Below are positions 1 through 13,000 of a DNA stretch of 64,000 nt, piece after piece. Position 1 is the first letter of the stretch, and each line of letters opens with the position of its first letter. Below the pieces are notes generated by a model. That model did not search any database. It worked only from the letters and a program-made list of their open reading frames with translations, and was not told the DNA's origin. Source of the DNA: Cunninghamia lanceolata (taxonomy: Eukaryota > Streptophyta > Pinopsida > Cupressales > Cupressaceae); contig BSBN01000254.1 of assembly GCA_027924645.1 (NCBI GenBank), positions 11,426,001 to 11,490,000 on the forward strand, read 5' to 3'. The translations under genes and the position numbers were made by a program.

Positions 1-60
1 TTCTGATACACAACACTTTACCCAGAGCTTTTGCTAGCTCTGATACCAATATGATGCAGA
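1..60 (-). mobile_element. PBS/LTR junction of a minus-strand copia-type element cut by the window edge
   Basis: GCTCTGATACCA at 37-48 is the reverse complement of the initiator-Met PBS TGGTATCAGAGC. The sequence from about 53 (TGATGCAGAGG) would be the end of its 5' LTR, so the element reads leftwards out of the window. The far end of this LTR cannot be placed, and no coding sequence of the element is visible. The PBS match is direct observation; the LTR assignment is inference. Confidence 0.5.
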
Positions 61-1646
61 GGTAAAGGGAGAAAAACTCAATCTCTCAATCTCATTCCTT
101 CAAAGACTGTTCTTAACGTGCAATTATGGCACTCATACTATAACCAACCAACACAAACTTGTTCAACACATAACCAACACATGGTCTCTGACCAAATAAC
201 TATGTTCTGCATCTGGGAGGATAGTGGACAGCAAACTTCTAGGTTGACTGCACTTTGACAGTGCCTTGACAGGTTTGTTCCTTGTAGCCCTGCCATAGAA
301 GACTGTCAAACACACCTTTTACCACAAAACCCTCCTCAAGACTATGATGGACATTTGGAGTACCCTTTAGTGAGTTTTAAAACATATCCTAAATTCAATA
401 TAGGTTGCTTTGTAAAGAAGTGTCAAAAAATGGACTGCAACAGTGCTAATTAGGCCTATTAGGCTTTACTCTATCAAAGGCTTGTTGGTTCTATAGGTTT
501 CAGACCCTAACTCTCATAACCAACCTTTACAACATGTTATAGTGTGCCTTCCCAAGCTATTAATAATGCCAAAAGTCCATTCACAGGGATATCTATACAA
601 TCGCTAAGACTTACTTTCTTGACTACCCTGTATTTTGACTGTACCCAGAGATTACAACCCTTTATCATTCACAAAAACTGTTAACAAAGTACCTTTCTTT
701 GATCTGCACCTTTTCTATAGATTGAAAACATTTAGAACATCTTGTCCCACACCCTTCTAGGGTTTACAAGCACTATTAGAATATAAAATTGACTCATTCT
801 CAGTCATGACTGTGACTGTCATACTCAATATTGGCAGGACAGTCTTCTTTGAAGATATAAACCTTCATCCATTTCCCAAAGTCAACTTGTAGAATATGCA
901 AGGGTTTCTCTTACTACCTTTACCAAACTAAAACCACCATGGGGAATGTCCCATCCACACTAAGAACACCAAAATCACAAATTTTCTACCCTTACCAGTC
1001 TGAAATGAAGATAGAACAGTGTTAGGTTATCACCAATCCCTTGTAACCCTTAATCATTCAATCCAAAATCTTGTCATATGAAAATATAGGCATTTAGACA
1101 ACTTTTCATTCATTGTAGGGTTCTTCATTAAACAAAGTATCAAAGAAATTTCATTTGAACAACTTACTGTTACCCAAGGACAAGGTTTTAACCACTTCTT
1201 GAAAATTCTCAATAATTAAAACAAATTAGAACCAAGATGCATGGGACAAGAAGCAATTGGAAGGTGATTGAATGCACTACCACTTACAATCAATTGGACA
1301 TCATTTCCCATCCATACAAGGCTGTACAGTGCCTGGAAAAACTGTATTTCTGAAGAAAATGCATAAAAAATAGTGCTCTTTATTGATCCAATTCTTGAAC
1401 TCAATCACCCACGAATTCTTAAATGGATACAAGGCCTTTTAAAGGCATTACAACTTGTCCTTTCAGTTTCTAACTACCTCCAAATGAATGAAACTACTCT
1501 ATGACCTTTCATCTTCCATATGTTGCTTGCAACTTTACAATTTTGCATCATTTACACAAATTCGAACTTAGACCTCTCTTAGTGACTATAATAAAAGGAA
1601 AATGACTTAAATTATCTCATTACATTGTTAAATCATCAAATTTCAA
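61..1646. other. No gene seen; probable LTR or degenerate repeat DNA
   Basis: AT-rich sequence with only short chance ORFs on both strands. The left part probably belongs to the LTR that starts near position 53. I found no protein domain, tRNA-like fold or tandem repeat here. Confidence 0.4.
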
Positions 1647-2231
1647 TCAAACTCCTATGGAAACATCAATTTGTGAAGGTGCTCTTGCACCAGATATTGA
1701 ATCATGTTGAAGTTCATCCAAGGATGATGGTTCCCATCGTGATGTCTTTGAAGAATGGTTATATGTCCACATGTTGATGCCAAAGGATTCTATAAATAAA
1801 TTAGGTGCATGACCAATATATGAGGATAATGACGATCTAAAACCATGTGTAGGACGATGTAGAACATGAATATTTGAAGAGGATAATGGAGGTGCAGTTT
1901 CATCAAAGCTATCATCAAAAAGAAGATTGATGTCCTTAAAGTGTGCTTCCAAGTTAGTAATGTGGGACTCTACAAATAGACAAGTGATGTTAGGTAGAAA
2001 TATGTCCCAATCACCAATGCTAGGAAGACTGATATCCTGCTACAAAGAAGCACTAAAAGATTTCAAATAAGTGACTCTAGAATCTGATGAACCAACAATA
2101 GGAGTGATGACTTCTTCTATGTTAACAGAACATTCTATTTCTGTATCATGATTAGGGATGTTAGTTGTGATTAAAGCAAGATTATGTGGGAAACATTGAA
2201 GTCTCCATATATCTCCCAAATCTTGATCCAT
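1647..2231 (-). pseudogene. Unrecognised coding fragment, about 195 codons with one in-frame stop
   Basis: Two minus-strand ORFs (2231-2040 and 1952-1647) lie in the same frame, separated by one TAG at 2040-2042 and 29 open codons. Joined in frame they make a polypeptide of about 194 residues. It is rich in Ser, Asp and Ile, with a short Ser/Pro stretch, no cysteine motif and no obvious membrane segment. I do not recognise a family. The length of open frame in AT-rich DNA suggests a real exon or transposon-derived fragment, but a chance ORF is possible. Neighbouring sequence shows no promoter or splice signal that I can defend. Confidence 0.3.
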
Positions 2232-4127
2232 AATGCATGTGGATAGTCAATATCAATGATAGTATACAAAGTATCATATAGAATATGTAAACTGAAATCC
2301 AAAAATATGACCATGATTATTAAACTACTTATCCTTCTAAGTTTGTTTACCTAGTTCAGGGATAAGTCCATATAGATATAACATGAGATTATGGAACCTC
2401 AAATGTTTCAGGATGCCTTCACACTAGGATTTATAGTTTCTCATTTTTAGGTTGATTACAGAAGAGTAAGTTTGATATTCCATGGTTTTAGAAGATGTTA
2501 AGTCCATTAGACAATAGAAATCAACACATTAGGCAATCCCCCGGATTAGGTGACCCCCTAGTTTTGACTCTTTATAACTTAGTGCATTTTACAATGCAAG
2601 TAGGTCCAATAGATGGGAAATGTGAAAACATTAACTTTTGCAAAAGTGTTTCTCGATTTCAAGCTACCAATCAAAACTTATGATACAAACAAGTTTCCTG
2701 TAAATGACCTAATTCAATACATGTGCACTAGAAAATTAAAAAAAATGCCTATAACCATGAGTGAACCTAGCCTTCTAGCTACTCATTGGAATTGTCAAAG
2801 AGAGTAAAATACAATGGTTTTTGCTGTGAGGGGGTAGTGGCCTCCAACCAAACATGATCTCACCCTTTGTCTTCATTAGGTGAAAATACAAGGGTGTTTG
2901 AAAAATATTATTTCCTCAAAGCAATTTTCCCCTAATATTAAATACCCAAATTTTACTTTATAAGCATAATTGTAAATGCTTCAAAATAAAAGTTAAAATA
3001 CAAAGCCCATTAGGGCAAATAACATGCTAAGAGCAAAATTAGGGCAAACCAAGCCAAAAAAATATGGCAGGGTTGGCTAGGGATTACAACAAACAAGCTC
3101 TTCAAATGGTGGCTTGGAATGCAAACAATAGTGCCTCCTTCTCTTGTCCAAGAGCCACTTCTCCAAGTCACCCTTCTCAAGCACTTTTGATCCAAACCCA
3201 TGGGAGTTCAACCTTCTTTGATGCCCTTTTCTTGGAAAAAATCTAGTCTATAGAGAACTAGATGTCTGGGTAGAAACAAGGGCATTAGAAGAAATAGGGA
3301 GAAAAGAAAATGCCTCTTCTCACATAGATTTGCACTCTTCCTTTGTTTGGACACCTCTAAGTGCTTTTGTAGGGCCATTGCAAGAGTGAAATAGGAGTAG
3401 GTGTGAACTTTTGACATGTTGTAGGCTTTCAATAGCTCATGGTCCATTTTTCCAAGGCCACAGGCCTTTAAGAAGTTGTACACCTACAGACAAGAATCCT
3501 CCTTGTTCCTTTAAATCTTGCACCCACCTTGTGTAGCCACACACCAACTCGATACATAAATAAAATGATTTGTGACATGCAATGACTGACCCCTTATCTA
3601 AAACAACTAATGCAAGCCAAGGTCAGCATTTTATGCAAGTGTCATCCTTTATAACATGGAGACATAGGGCCTTTTGAAATAGATTGCATGCTCCTTTGTG
3701 GACCAGGCTTCCTGTAATAAGCCACGGGCCTTCTATAGTGAGGCATGACCCTTACTAAGGTCGTGTACCTTGGTGTCAAAGCCACAAGCCTTCTCAAAAG
3801 AAAACCATGGGTTTGTCTAGTTGTGGACACCTAAACAAACAAAATGGAGGCCACTGGGATTATTTAGACTATGGTCTCAGACAACAGATTCCCTAGTGAA
3901 TGCCTTAAAGCAATCACCAAGTAGAGCACTTGAGGTGTGTGTAGTAGGTCGACAAGCTGTAATAGGGGCTACAAGTCTGAATAGCCAACCTCTACAATAG
4001 TGATCAAACCCTCACACAGTAATTCCTTCAATATGAATTAGCTAAGTACAACAAACAAGTAGATCTTCCTTTAATGGCCTGCAAAATTTGATGATTCCAA
4101 AATGAACTAGCAAACAAACTTAGTTTT
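2232..4127. other. No gene seen
   Basis: AT-rich sequence with scattered ORFs shorter than 95 codons in all frames and none with a recognisable domain. It lies on the internal side of the LTR remnant at 4139-4432, so part of it may be the decayed interior of that element, but no gag or pol motif survives. Confidence 0.4.
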
Positions 4128-4432
4128 ATCTGATACCATATAGAATTGAGCCAAGATCAATGAGATGGATGCAAGTATCAAATCCAGAGTATATTGATAG
4201 ACAAAATAATGAGTACATATAGGTGAAAATTGGAAGTTAGTTAGTTAAGTGAAAGACTCCTACAAACTAGCATGAGTGGCTATTTTAGTGGGATACTTGA
4301 TGCTCCCTCAACTAACCACCTAACAAACTTAACTGCCCAACAACCTTGATATGTCTCAAGATTGTGTAAGGGCACACCTAAGTAGGCTTATGCATAAGTG
4401 TAGAATATATAGGAAATATATATACACTAACA
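4128..4432 (-). mobile_element. LTR remnant with adjacent PBS, minus-strand copia-type element
   Basis: ATCTGATACCA (4128-4138) is a decayed reverse-complement initiator-Met PBS. The putative LTR then runs from TATAGAATTG (4139) to CACTAACA (4432), about 294 bp. Read on the minus strand it begins TGTTAGTGTA, the same start as the LTR of the complete copia element at 8442. The partner LTR was not found. The boundary calls depend on the PBS and the TG/CA ends only. Confidence 0.45.
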
Positions 4433-4489
4433 AATAGGACCTAGTCAATATAGATAGGTAAAAGCTATTTTCACACTAACAAGTCCAAG

Positions 4490-6080
4490 AAAAGATGTGG
4501 ATCCAAAGGAGAACAAAAGTGGCCTAAAGACAAGTCTAAGGGTAAATAAAAAGATCTTGATAAAAATAATAGAATGAAGTGTTGGAATTTTGGAAAGAGG
4601 AGATATGTTAAGAAGGAATGTAGAAATATAAAGAAATAATGGGATTCCACTATAGAAAGTTCCTTAGAATTAAGTGATGAAGCCTTATTTTCTTGATCTG
4701 ATATGGTTTCCAATGAACACTAGTTTGTTGACTTAGGATTATTTTATCCAATGACTCCTCATAAGGAGTGATTTTCCACATATGAAGAATATGATGGAGG
4801 TGATGGGATAATTAAAACCCTCCCTAATGTCTTACATATTCTTGGATTAGCTAGAAATTTAATTTTTGTATCTAAGTTGAATGATTGAGAAATGCATGTA
4901 ACATTTGATAAGTACGGATGCAGATTAGTGAGAGGGAACTTGGTGGTTGCAAGAGAGACAAGATTGTGAACCTATTTAGGCTGAATGATGCTACTTTATG
5001 TAAATCCACCAATGTGACTAAAAAATCTAAAAGTACTTGTATGTTCTAACATTGTAGATTAGGACATATAACTGAAAATGGTTTAAAACCCATTTTGAAT
5101 AAAAAGTTGTCTGACAGTTTCTCGTATTTTGATGGGTATTTTTATTTTTGTCAACATTGTGTGCTTGGGAAACAAAATATATCATCTTTTCCTTTAAAAA
5201 TTAATAAAATAAAGAGTGAATTAAGAATTATTCATACAGATGTGTTTAGACATGTGGATAATGATTCTTTTGGAAAATATCAATACTTTGCGACCTTCAT
5301 TGATGTTTCGAGATATACATGGATTTATTTTATGAGAGAAAAATATAAATTTTTCACTAAGTTTAAGGAATTTAATGTATTAGTAGAGAATTAATAATAA
5401 CATAAGATTCCACTATAGAAAATTCCTTAGAATCAAGTGATGCCTTATTTTCTTCATGTGATATGGTTTCCAATGAACACTAGTTGGTTTACATAGGATT
5501 CTTTTATCAAATGAATCCTCATAAGGAGTGGTTTTCCACATATGAAGAATATGATGGAGGTGATTTCTACCTTGGGGACAAAGATTCATATTCTATAGTT
5601 GGATGTGGCAAGATATAGTTCCTTTAGTTGAATAAAAAATTGTTTGACGATTTTTCCTATTTTGATGGGTATTTTGATTTTTGTGAGCATTAATTGTTTG
5701 GGAAACCAAAAAGAGCATGTTTTCCTTTAGGAAGTAATCAAATAAAGAGTAAATTAAAAAATATTTATACTTATTTGTTTGAACTTGTGGCTATTGATTC
5801 TTTTGAAAAAGATGAATACTTTGTGACCTTTATTGATGATGTTTCAAGATATACATGGATTTATTTTATGAACATCAATAAGGGAAAAGACAAATAAAAG
5901 AATTCAGATCTGACAATAGAGGGGAATATTTCTCTATGGAATTTGATGAGTTTTGCAAGCATGCATGTATCATAAGTAAAAAGACTACTCCTTACACACT
6001 TGATCAGAATGGGGCTACAAAATGGATGAACTAAACATTAAAGGAAAGAGCTGGAAAAATATGTTAAGTGGTGCATAGTT
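4490..6080 (+). pseudogene. Degenerate Ty1/copia gag-pol relic (zinc knuckle, protease, integrase parts)
   Basis: Fragments appear in copia order. At about 4580-4624 there is a decayed zinc knuckle (CWNFG...ECR, with the second Cys and the His lost). A protease-like stretch follows (MTPHKEWF near 4750). The pre-integrase/integrase core at 5095-5394 shows CVLGK, IHTD and YTWIYFM. A second integrase core at 5694-5897 is followed at about 5900-6050 by a SDNRGEY-like block and an NG..RMN block, the regions of the second catalytic Asp and the Glu. Stops and frameshifts are frequent, and there is no RT or RNase H. Part is duplicated in tandem. It is a dead, partial copy unrelated in detail to the 8442 element. 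Confidence 0.75.
4643..5564 (+). repeat. Internal tandem duplication within the copia relic
   Basis: The 162-bp block 4643-4804 (starting GATTCCACTATAGAAA) recurs at 5406-5564 with few changes. The following integrase block (about 5097-5390) recurs in more divergent form at about 5632-5873. The segment between the two blocks is much shorter in the second copy. This is a partial duplication followed by deletion, or two related fragments joined head to tail. Confidence 0.7.
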
Positions 6081-6887
6081 GGATAAATGTTTTTGGGTAG
6101 AAGTTGTTTATAGAAATTATTACTTGATTAAAAAAGAACTCCTTGAAAGAATCTTGATTTGGTAGCCTTGGGGTTGATTTTAACCTCCTTTCAAGACAGG
6201 ATTCAACTCTTTTGACTCTCAAGGTTGGCTAGTGTTGTTTCACAAGCCAATACTAGGAAGTAGCTTATTCAAATTCAATCTGTACACTAGAAGAACCGTG
6301 ATCAATTTATCACTACAATTTTTTTCAGTAATAAAAATTCTCATAATTTTTGAAGCATCATAGAAGGATTTCATGAAAATGAAAGAAAGATGGAAGTGGT
6401 AAAAGATTTATTTACATTTTTCTTTCATATCATTACCCTTCAAAAAATTATTTGTCTTTTGAAACATTGAAGGGTAGTATGAGTGAGATGATGATCCCTA
6501 TTTTAATGTGTTGGATGCTAACAATTTATCATCATGATTCTTCAATTGTGAGGACATATCTTTAAAATAAGTAAAGCAACTCAAGTGCATATTAGTCTTT
6601 ATAATTGGAAGTAATCTCTCAAGAAGCATGATTTGTAATCCATGATCATCAAATTGGTGTTTGATTTTACAACATAAATAATGGAAGTGAATGACAATTA
6701 TTTATTATCTGAGTGATTTGTTGAATGCATCTAGAAAGATCACTGACCATTATCTTAAACCCCATGTTTATATGAAAATATTGTAAGAAGCTTGCAGCAA
6801 GGTCATCAAATCATTTGATATTTCTCTAAGGTAATGAATAAAACCATTAAATTGCATAGTCCTTTGGGGTTTGAGGAAAAAAATAAG
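6081..6887. other. No gene seen
   Basis: AT-rich DNA with stops in every frame. The minus strand may contain further decayed gag sequence continuing from the relic at 6888-7574, but I cannot recognise a motif. Confidence 0.35.
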
Positions 6888-7574
6888 CTAATATCTTATA
6901 GAGAAATAAATTGATGTAGCTATAAAACATTGTATGTGGATGATTGGATCTCCTTTTCTATTGTATACTTCAAATCTAGGAGCTAGGAATTGCATATGTA
7001 GTGGATAAATAATAACCTCAAAAGATAAAGTCGTGTGATGTAAAGGATTGCATGCATTAGAATCCTTCTTATTATCTTTTACTCCCTTCTTTAAGGAACT
7101 TTCCACTTCTTATAATAGTGTATATACGGTAGAGTTAGAGACAATGGTGGTATTAGTTGTATGTGAAATAATGGAAGAAGTGTAGTGGGTTGTGAGGTGA
7201 GAGGTGAACTTATAACCATGGTGCAATGGGTCACTTTATGTGAATCATTAGTCATGGGTGAGAGGGAAAAATAGTATGAGTAATAGGTTGGAAAGGAGAA
7301 ATAGTGTGAGATATATGAATGTAGGGTATAAACTAGTGAGCATGTGATTAGAAGGGTGACATATATGTGGGATGCTATATGGATTAGAGATGTAACTAGA
7401 AGTCATGAACAGAGGAGTATAACCATAGAGAAAGATGTATTGTGGAATATGGCCAATTGGGAAGGAGCTAGGAATAATGGAAGTAGGAGTGACACTAGGC
7501 TTAATAGTGGTGGTGATCATGGAAGTGGTAAGGGTAGGGTTGTGATTAGAATAGGCTAATGGAAGAAAAGACAC
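6888..7574 (-). pseudogene. Probable Ty3/gypsy-type gag relic
   Basis: The minus ORF 7106-6888 contains APRFEVYNRKGDPIIHIQCF, matching the pattern 'P-x-F-x-x-Y/F-N/D-G-x-G-D-P-x-x-H' that opens the capsid part of many plant gypsy gag proteins. Upstream on the same strand (7574-7248) is a Thr/Ser/Pro/Tyr-rich segment of the low-complexity kind often found at gag N-termini. That part alone would be weak evidence. A PBS-like site reading on the same strand lies further upstream (8201-8216). No protease or RT is visible. Confidence 0.4.
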
Positions 7575-8200
7575 ACCATTAAAAGGGTTTAATAAAATTC
7601 TTTTATCTTGTAAAATATATGTGTCATGAATTCATATCTCTAATGTATTGAAAAATTGTGTTAATTAACTATGAATTTTTTTTTTAGTAAATTCATAAAT
7701 TAAAGATTTTCAAGTAAGTGAAAGATTTTGTTTATCCAAACATGAATCATGACCATAATTTTATTTCAATCATCTAGGTGAGTCTCAACATGAGCACCAT
7801 TAAATATATCATAATCATTAGAATGGGAAGCTATATTAGGGTTTAGAGAAGCATTCCTTCTTGGTGGAAGATTAGGATCACAAGTATATCATTGTATAAA
7901 CATATGTCAAAGGGTAATCATTCTAAGATGGGAAACAATATAAAACTATAAGTATGTTAAAATCTAAAATAATACCAAAATGCAAACCCAAAATCTAATG
8001 TGTTGATGTCTAGGGTGAGTGAAAGATATGATATATAAATAAGAAGACTAAACCCTAAAGTAAAAATATATCAATGAAGCTAAAAAATGAAAAGAGAATC
8101 AAATTTGGAAATATAAGATGTAAAAATTTTTAAAAAAGGTCTGAAGTTTGAAGATCCTAATAATTATGTAAAATCCTACGGGTAACTAGGTTGTGTAAGA
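7575..8200. other. No gene seen; probable leader of the minus-strand gypsy-like relic
   Basis: AT-rich sequence lying between the gag relic (6888-7574) and a PBS-like site (8201-8216) on the same strand. I see no ORF with a domain and no repeat. Confidence 0.35.
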
Positions 8201-8441
8201 GTAGATGGGTTCACCAAAATGTAAATGGGAATAACCCTTTCTTAACCTTAATCTAGCCTAATAAAATGAAATGCATACAACTTAGCATAAATTAGACTAG
8301 ATTAATAAAAAGATCATTTTGGGAGTGTGTAATTAAGAATTAAATTCCATGCAATGAAATTAAATGTGATGGATGGTTTATGTAGCTCTAGCCTTGATGA
8401 AGAAGAATACATATGACGTGATATTGAAGATCAATTATATT
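8201..8441 (-). mobile_element. PBS and start of the 5' LTR of a minus-strand relic, host of the copia insertion
   Basis: GTAGATGGGTTCACCA (8201-8216) reads TGGTGAACCCATCTAC on the minus strand, a plausible tRNA-primed PBS starting TGG. A TG end follows at 8220 (TGTAAATGGG). The LTR would run rightwards, be interrupted at 8442 by the copia element and resume at 14778. Its outer end is not resolved. The call depends on the PBS-like site and the gag relic lying at the expected place on the same strand. Confidence 0.35.
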
Positions 8442-8890
8442 TGTTAGTGTAGGTTTTTATTTCCTAGATGGGTTATTTATTTTTCCTATATTCCTAGGTT
8501 TTTCCTACACTTCTATTAATCTCACTTAGGTTAATAAAGCATGTCTTATTAGGTGAGTAGTTGCGAGGTGTCACCTTCCTATATGTGAGCATCCATTAGC
8601 TATCTTGGGAAGATACTTTGCTATCTTTAGTCCGATAGATGGTTGCTCCTCATTGGTCGATGTTGCCACCTCCTCTCTCTTCCTAGTCTATATAAGCATG
8701 CTACCTGGCTTGTATTTTGCATCTTTTGCTTTTGCATCTTCTTAATGCTATTTTGCTTCTAGCATTTGCATTACTCTCTTGGAGACTAACTCTGTGTTGC
8801 TATTTTGATTTCATATCATTTGCATTCATAGTTTTAATATCTATTCTTTGCACTAGTTTTCTGGGTTATTAATCTTTTCAGATTCTAACA
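8442..8890 (+). repeat. 5' LTR of the copia element
   Basis: Starts TGTTAGTGTAGG and ends GATTCTAACA, directly followed by the PBS. It differs from the 3' LTR at six positions: one G/C in the second base and five transitions. It carries a CATTGG box (8651-8656) and a TATA box. Confidence 0.97.
8689..8696 (+). promoter_or_regulatory. LTR TATA box of the copia element
   Basis: TATATAAG in CTATATAAGC, conserved in the 3' LTR at 14571-14578. A CATTGG element lies about 35 bp upstream. This is a typical plant core-promoter layout for starting the genomic transcript within the LTR. Confidence 0.65.
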
Positions 8891-8902
8891 TGGTATCAGA
8901 GC
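8891..8902 (+). other. Primer-binding site, initiator-Met tRNA
   Basis: TGGTATCAGAGC abuts the 5' LTR with no spacer. This is the standard copia PBS complementary to the 3' end of plant tRNA-iMet, used to prime minus-strand DNA. Confidence 0.95.
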
Positions 8903-10056
8903 TATTCTATGTGCAAGAGTAGATTTTAGTTTCCATATTTGAGAGATTCGGGGGGGGGGGGCTAATAAATCTCATTGCAGGTTTTTGAAAAACCCAGTAT
9001 GCTCTTCTCTTGCATCTTCGGATGATCTTGAGAATCAGAAAAGTTTGACGGAAACTTTTTTTAATCTCTGGGGTTGCACATGTGTTTTATGAAATCTGGG
9101 TGATTGCAACATTTCTGGTTATACTAGCAGTATTTCTGGCTGTTCCAACGCGTCCAAGAGGCTTGAGAAAGTCAGATTTGGCTTTCACTTCACCGAAATC
9201 AGAGATCGTCATACACAGTTGCGGAACCGGGGTTTCGAGCTTAAATCTGACAACCAGCTTGCATATTTGATCTTTTGAATCAATATTGCAGGTTCCAGCA
9301 TCTGATTCAGCATTTGCATGTCATTTTTTGATTGTTGGGGTCATTTTTTGTAGCTAAAGGCGTTCCATTTACACTGGAGCAACATTTTCTGTGCATGTGC
9401 AAGAAAAATGCGTTCTAGGTTTTGTTCGCAGCACAGAAAAACCATCTGGGTATCTTTCTGTTTTTGCATACAGTCTTTATATTTTGCAAAAATGCACTTA
9501 GAAAGCTACAGCAGGACCCCTCTCCGTTGGCAGCTGCAGTTTTGAAGACAGTTTTCAAATGCTCCGTTCTTGCTCATACGGACTCCTTTTCCCACGAAAT
9601 TTTTTTTATTTTAGCTATTTTTTCGTGCTCTATGCACTAGTGCAGTCATTTTTTGATTTTGATGCCAAGGTTTTTCAGAAATTGCAGATTCTCATTCGTG
9701 ACATTGCACGGTTCTCGTTTTGGGAACTTTGGAGGATCATAACTTTCACATACGACCTCGTATCGAGACGATTCTTTTTTTGAAAGTGCATATTTTTTGA
9801 GTAGATTGCAGTGGTGCTATTTATTTCTCTGGATATTATGCCAAAGTTGTATTTTCAGCATATGCTCTTCATGAGGGTTTTCTAATGCATTGAAATCAAG
9901 ACCACTTAGTATTTATTGCTAGTGGTAGTTGTAAACGCACTAATATAAAGTGCCAAATCATATTTTCTTGGGGGGGTTCTTTGATTGAGTGAAAAGGGGG
10001 GGTTGTCTTGGTTGGGTTCTCTTCTTTTCGACACTTCTTCTCTGCATTTCTTCATC
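8903..10056 (+). other. Untranslated leader of the copia element
   Basis: About 1.15 kb between the PBS and the gag start. It contains long G runs (11 Gs at about 8950, and shorter runs near 9970 and 9997) and short non-conserved ORFs. A stretch at about 9700-9965 matches the leader of E4 at about 41930-42195, including the shared ATAAAGTGCCA, so the two elements have related leaders. Confidence 0.75.
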
Positions 10057-13000
10057 ATGGATCAAACAAATATACCTATCCTAACTCCATACAATTACTT
10101 TGAGTGGAAATCACACATGACAATTCACTTAAGGAAAGATGGATTAAATAGGATAACTATGAGACTTGAAACTGAACCTGCTAAAGATGAAGATAAGCCT
10201 AAGTGGTTTAACAAATGTGATGAGGCATATGGAACATTGTGTTTGTCTGTTTCTCCTGATTTGCTCTTTCACATTGAGTCTTTGAATACACCAAATGAAA
10301 TCTGGACAAAGCTAGAAACACTATTTGGCACACAAGATTCAATGAGGGGTCATATGTTGGAAAATGAACTAATTAGTTTAAGTCCAGGCAATTTCAACAC
10401 AATCTAGGATTTCTTCACTAAATTGAAATCACTAAGGCTGCAGTTAAAACAATGTGGAATTGAAAAGAAAGATGAACAACTGATTCTTAGTATTCTCTCT
10501 AAGCTAAGTTCAGAATATTCTGTGTTTGTTTCTACTTTCTATGCTACTAAGGGTGCACTTGGTACTCAATTCACCATGCCATCTTTAGATGATTTTGCTG
10601 TCAATCTCACTCGGGAACAAGACAAGCTAATCCAAATGGGCACTCTTAAGTCCTCTAAGTCACATGCCTTGGCTACCAACCAAGGCACAAAAGAATAGAA
10701 AGGACAAAGTAGTAACAACAATAGTAAGGATAAGAAACAAAAGAATAGCAAGGAGAAGAAGGATCAAATAATGGTTGCTTCAAAAGCACCTAATGAGACC
10801 CAATATTCCAAGGGCGACAAGCCTAAGAAAGAGAGGGTCCAATGTGCCTATTGTAAAAGACCCGGTCATGATGAACATAAATGTCTGAAGAAACAAATTG
10901 ATCACTTGACACACATTCTTGAGAAGAATAATATCAGTGTTCCTGAGTCTATCAAACAGAGTTCTAATGAGGGGTCTAATAAGGCGAAAGAAAATGGCAA
11001 GGGGAAAGGAAAGGGCAAGGCCCTTGTTGCAGTTGCTTCTTCACCATCCACTTGGGTTCTTGATTCGGGTGCTTCACACCACATGGCTTCATCTAAGGAA
11101 GAACTTGCATCCTTGGAGCCATGTACTATGCCTTCTATTTTGATGGGTGATAACACTCCTGTTGAGGTGTGTGGGAGAGGGTCTGTTGATGTGGGGGATG
11201 GCACATTCCATGATGTTCTTTGTGTGCCCTCATTATCAACTAATCTCCTATCGTATATCAGATCACTCACACAGGTTCAAGCAAGCGGGTTGAGTTCACT
11301 CCTGATTTAGTGGAGATTCATGAGTTGCACAGTGGTTCTACAGTTGTAGTTGGGAGAGTAGATCATCAGTCACGGCTCTATCTGTTTTCTCACTTTGTTC
11401 CTGATCCTCCTTCAACTGTTTTGCTCACTCATTCTAATGATGTGAGTAGATTATGGCATGAGCGGTTTGGCCATCTTAACTTCCGCTACTTACAGCAGCT
11501 CAACCAATAGAGCATGGTCATAGGGTTGCCTTCAGTTCAGTTTTCACGTGGTGTTTGCCAAGGTTGCATTCTTGGTAAGCATCTTAAGGAAAAGTTTGAC
11601 AAAGGTAAGGCATGGAGAGCTTCACAGATACTGGAGTTAGTTCACAGTGATTTGGCTGGTCCATTTCAGCATCCTTCCTTCAGCAGGGCTAGATATGTCC
11701 TCACATTCATTGATGACTTTTCTCGATATACTTGGGTGTACTTTCTCAAACAGAAGTCAGAGGTATTTGATCATTTTCAAGACTTCAAGACTTTTGTAGA
11801 GAAGCAATCTGGGAAAGCCATCAAAGTTTTGCGCACTGACAATGGTGGTGAGTATGTCAACCATCGGTTTGAGAGGTTTTACACTTCAGAGGGGATTGAT
11901 TTGCAGCATTCAGTTCCATACAATCCTCAGCAGAACGGAAGAATAGGTCCTTGAAGGAAATGGCAAACTGCATGATTCACTCCAGATCTCTTACACCATA
12001 GTATTGGGCAGAGGCCATTAACTGTGCTTGTTATATCCAGAACTGTGTTCCTCACTGAGCCTTGAAGGGAGTCACTCCTTTTGAAGCTTGGAGCGGTTGG
12101 AAACCATCAGTTAAGCACTTTCGAGTTTTTGGTTCTCCTGCATGGGCCCACATTCCTACAGAGAAATGCAAGGCCTTGGATCCACAGAGCAAACCTTGCA
12201 TATTTGTAGGTTATCCTGATGGTGTGAAGGGTTATTGGTTGCTCCACCCTACTACACATGAGTTGTTCATCGAGAGGAGTGTTCAGTTTGAGGAGGGCTC
12301 TTCAAGCTCACTTTCTATCACTTCTCCAACTCCTTCTACTTTGACATTAGAGTCACTTGGGATACATGACAGATCTTCTGATGGGTTAGATTCACCTAAG
12401 CAGTCTTCTACCTCCACTTCTGATGCAGAGAGCGATTCAGAGGACTCACCTCCTTCCTCTCCTAGTCATCATTCAGAGGTTGATTCTTCTCCTCCAGATT
12501 CTCCATCTTCCAGTCCACTTTGGGCTAAACAGACCTTGTAGTCTGCAGGTGATTGGGTTGGGGATCCATCAGACACCAGGCGGACTCGTTCACAGTTCTA
12601 GGATGCTCCACATGTCTTCATTGCTACTGCCTCAGATCCACAGTCTTTTCATGAGGCTTCTGGTATTCCTGAGTGGGATACAGCTATGTAGGAGGAGTAT
12701 AGTTCCTTGATGAGGAACCACACTTGGGATCTTGTCCCTCTTCCTAAGGGAAGAAAACTTGTTCGATGTAAGTGGATCTATCGAACAAAATTTACAGTAG
12801 ATGGGTCGGTTGACAAGTATAAGGCTCGCTTGGTCGCAAAAGGATTCTCCCAAGTTCCTGGGATTGACTACTCTGAGACTTTTGTGCCAGTTGCCCGAAT
12901 GAATTCCATCCGACTTGTTCTTGCCATTGCTGCAGCTAATCGTTGGGAAGTACACCAGATGGATGTGAAGAGTGCTTTTCTTCACAGAGACCTTCAGGAG

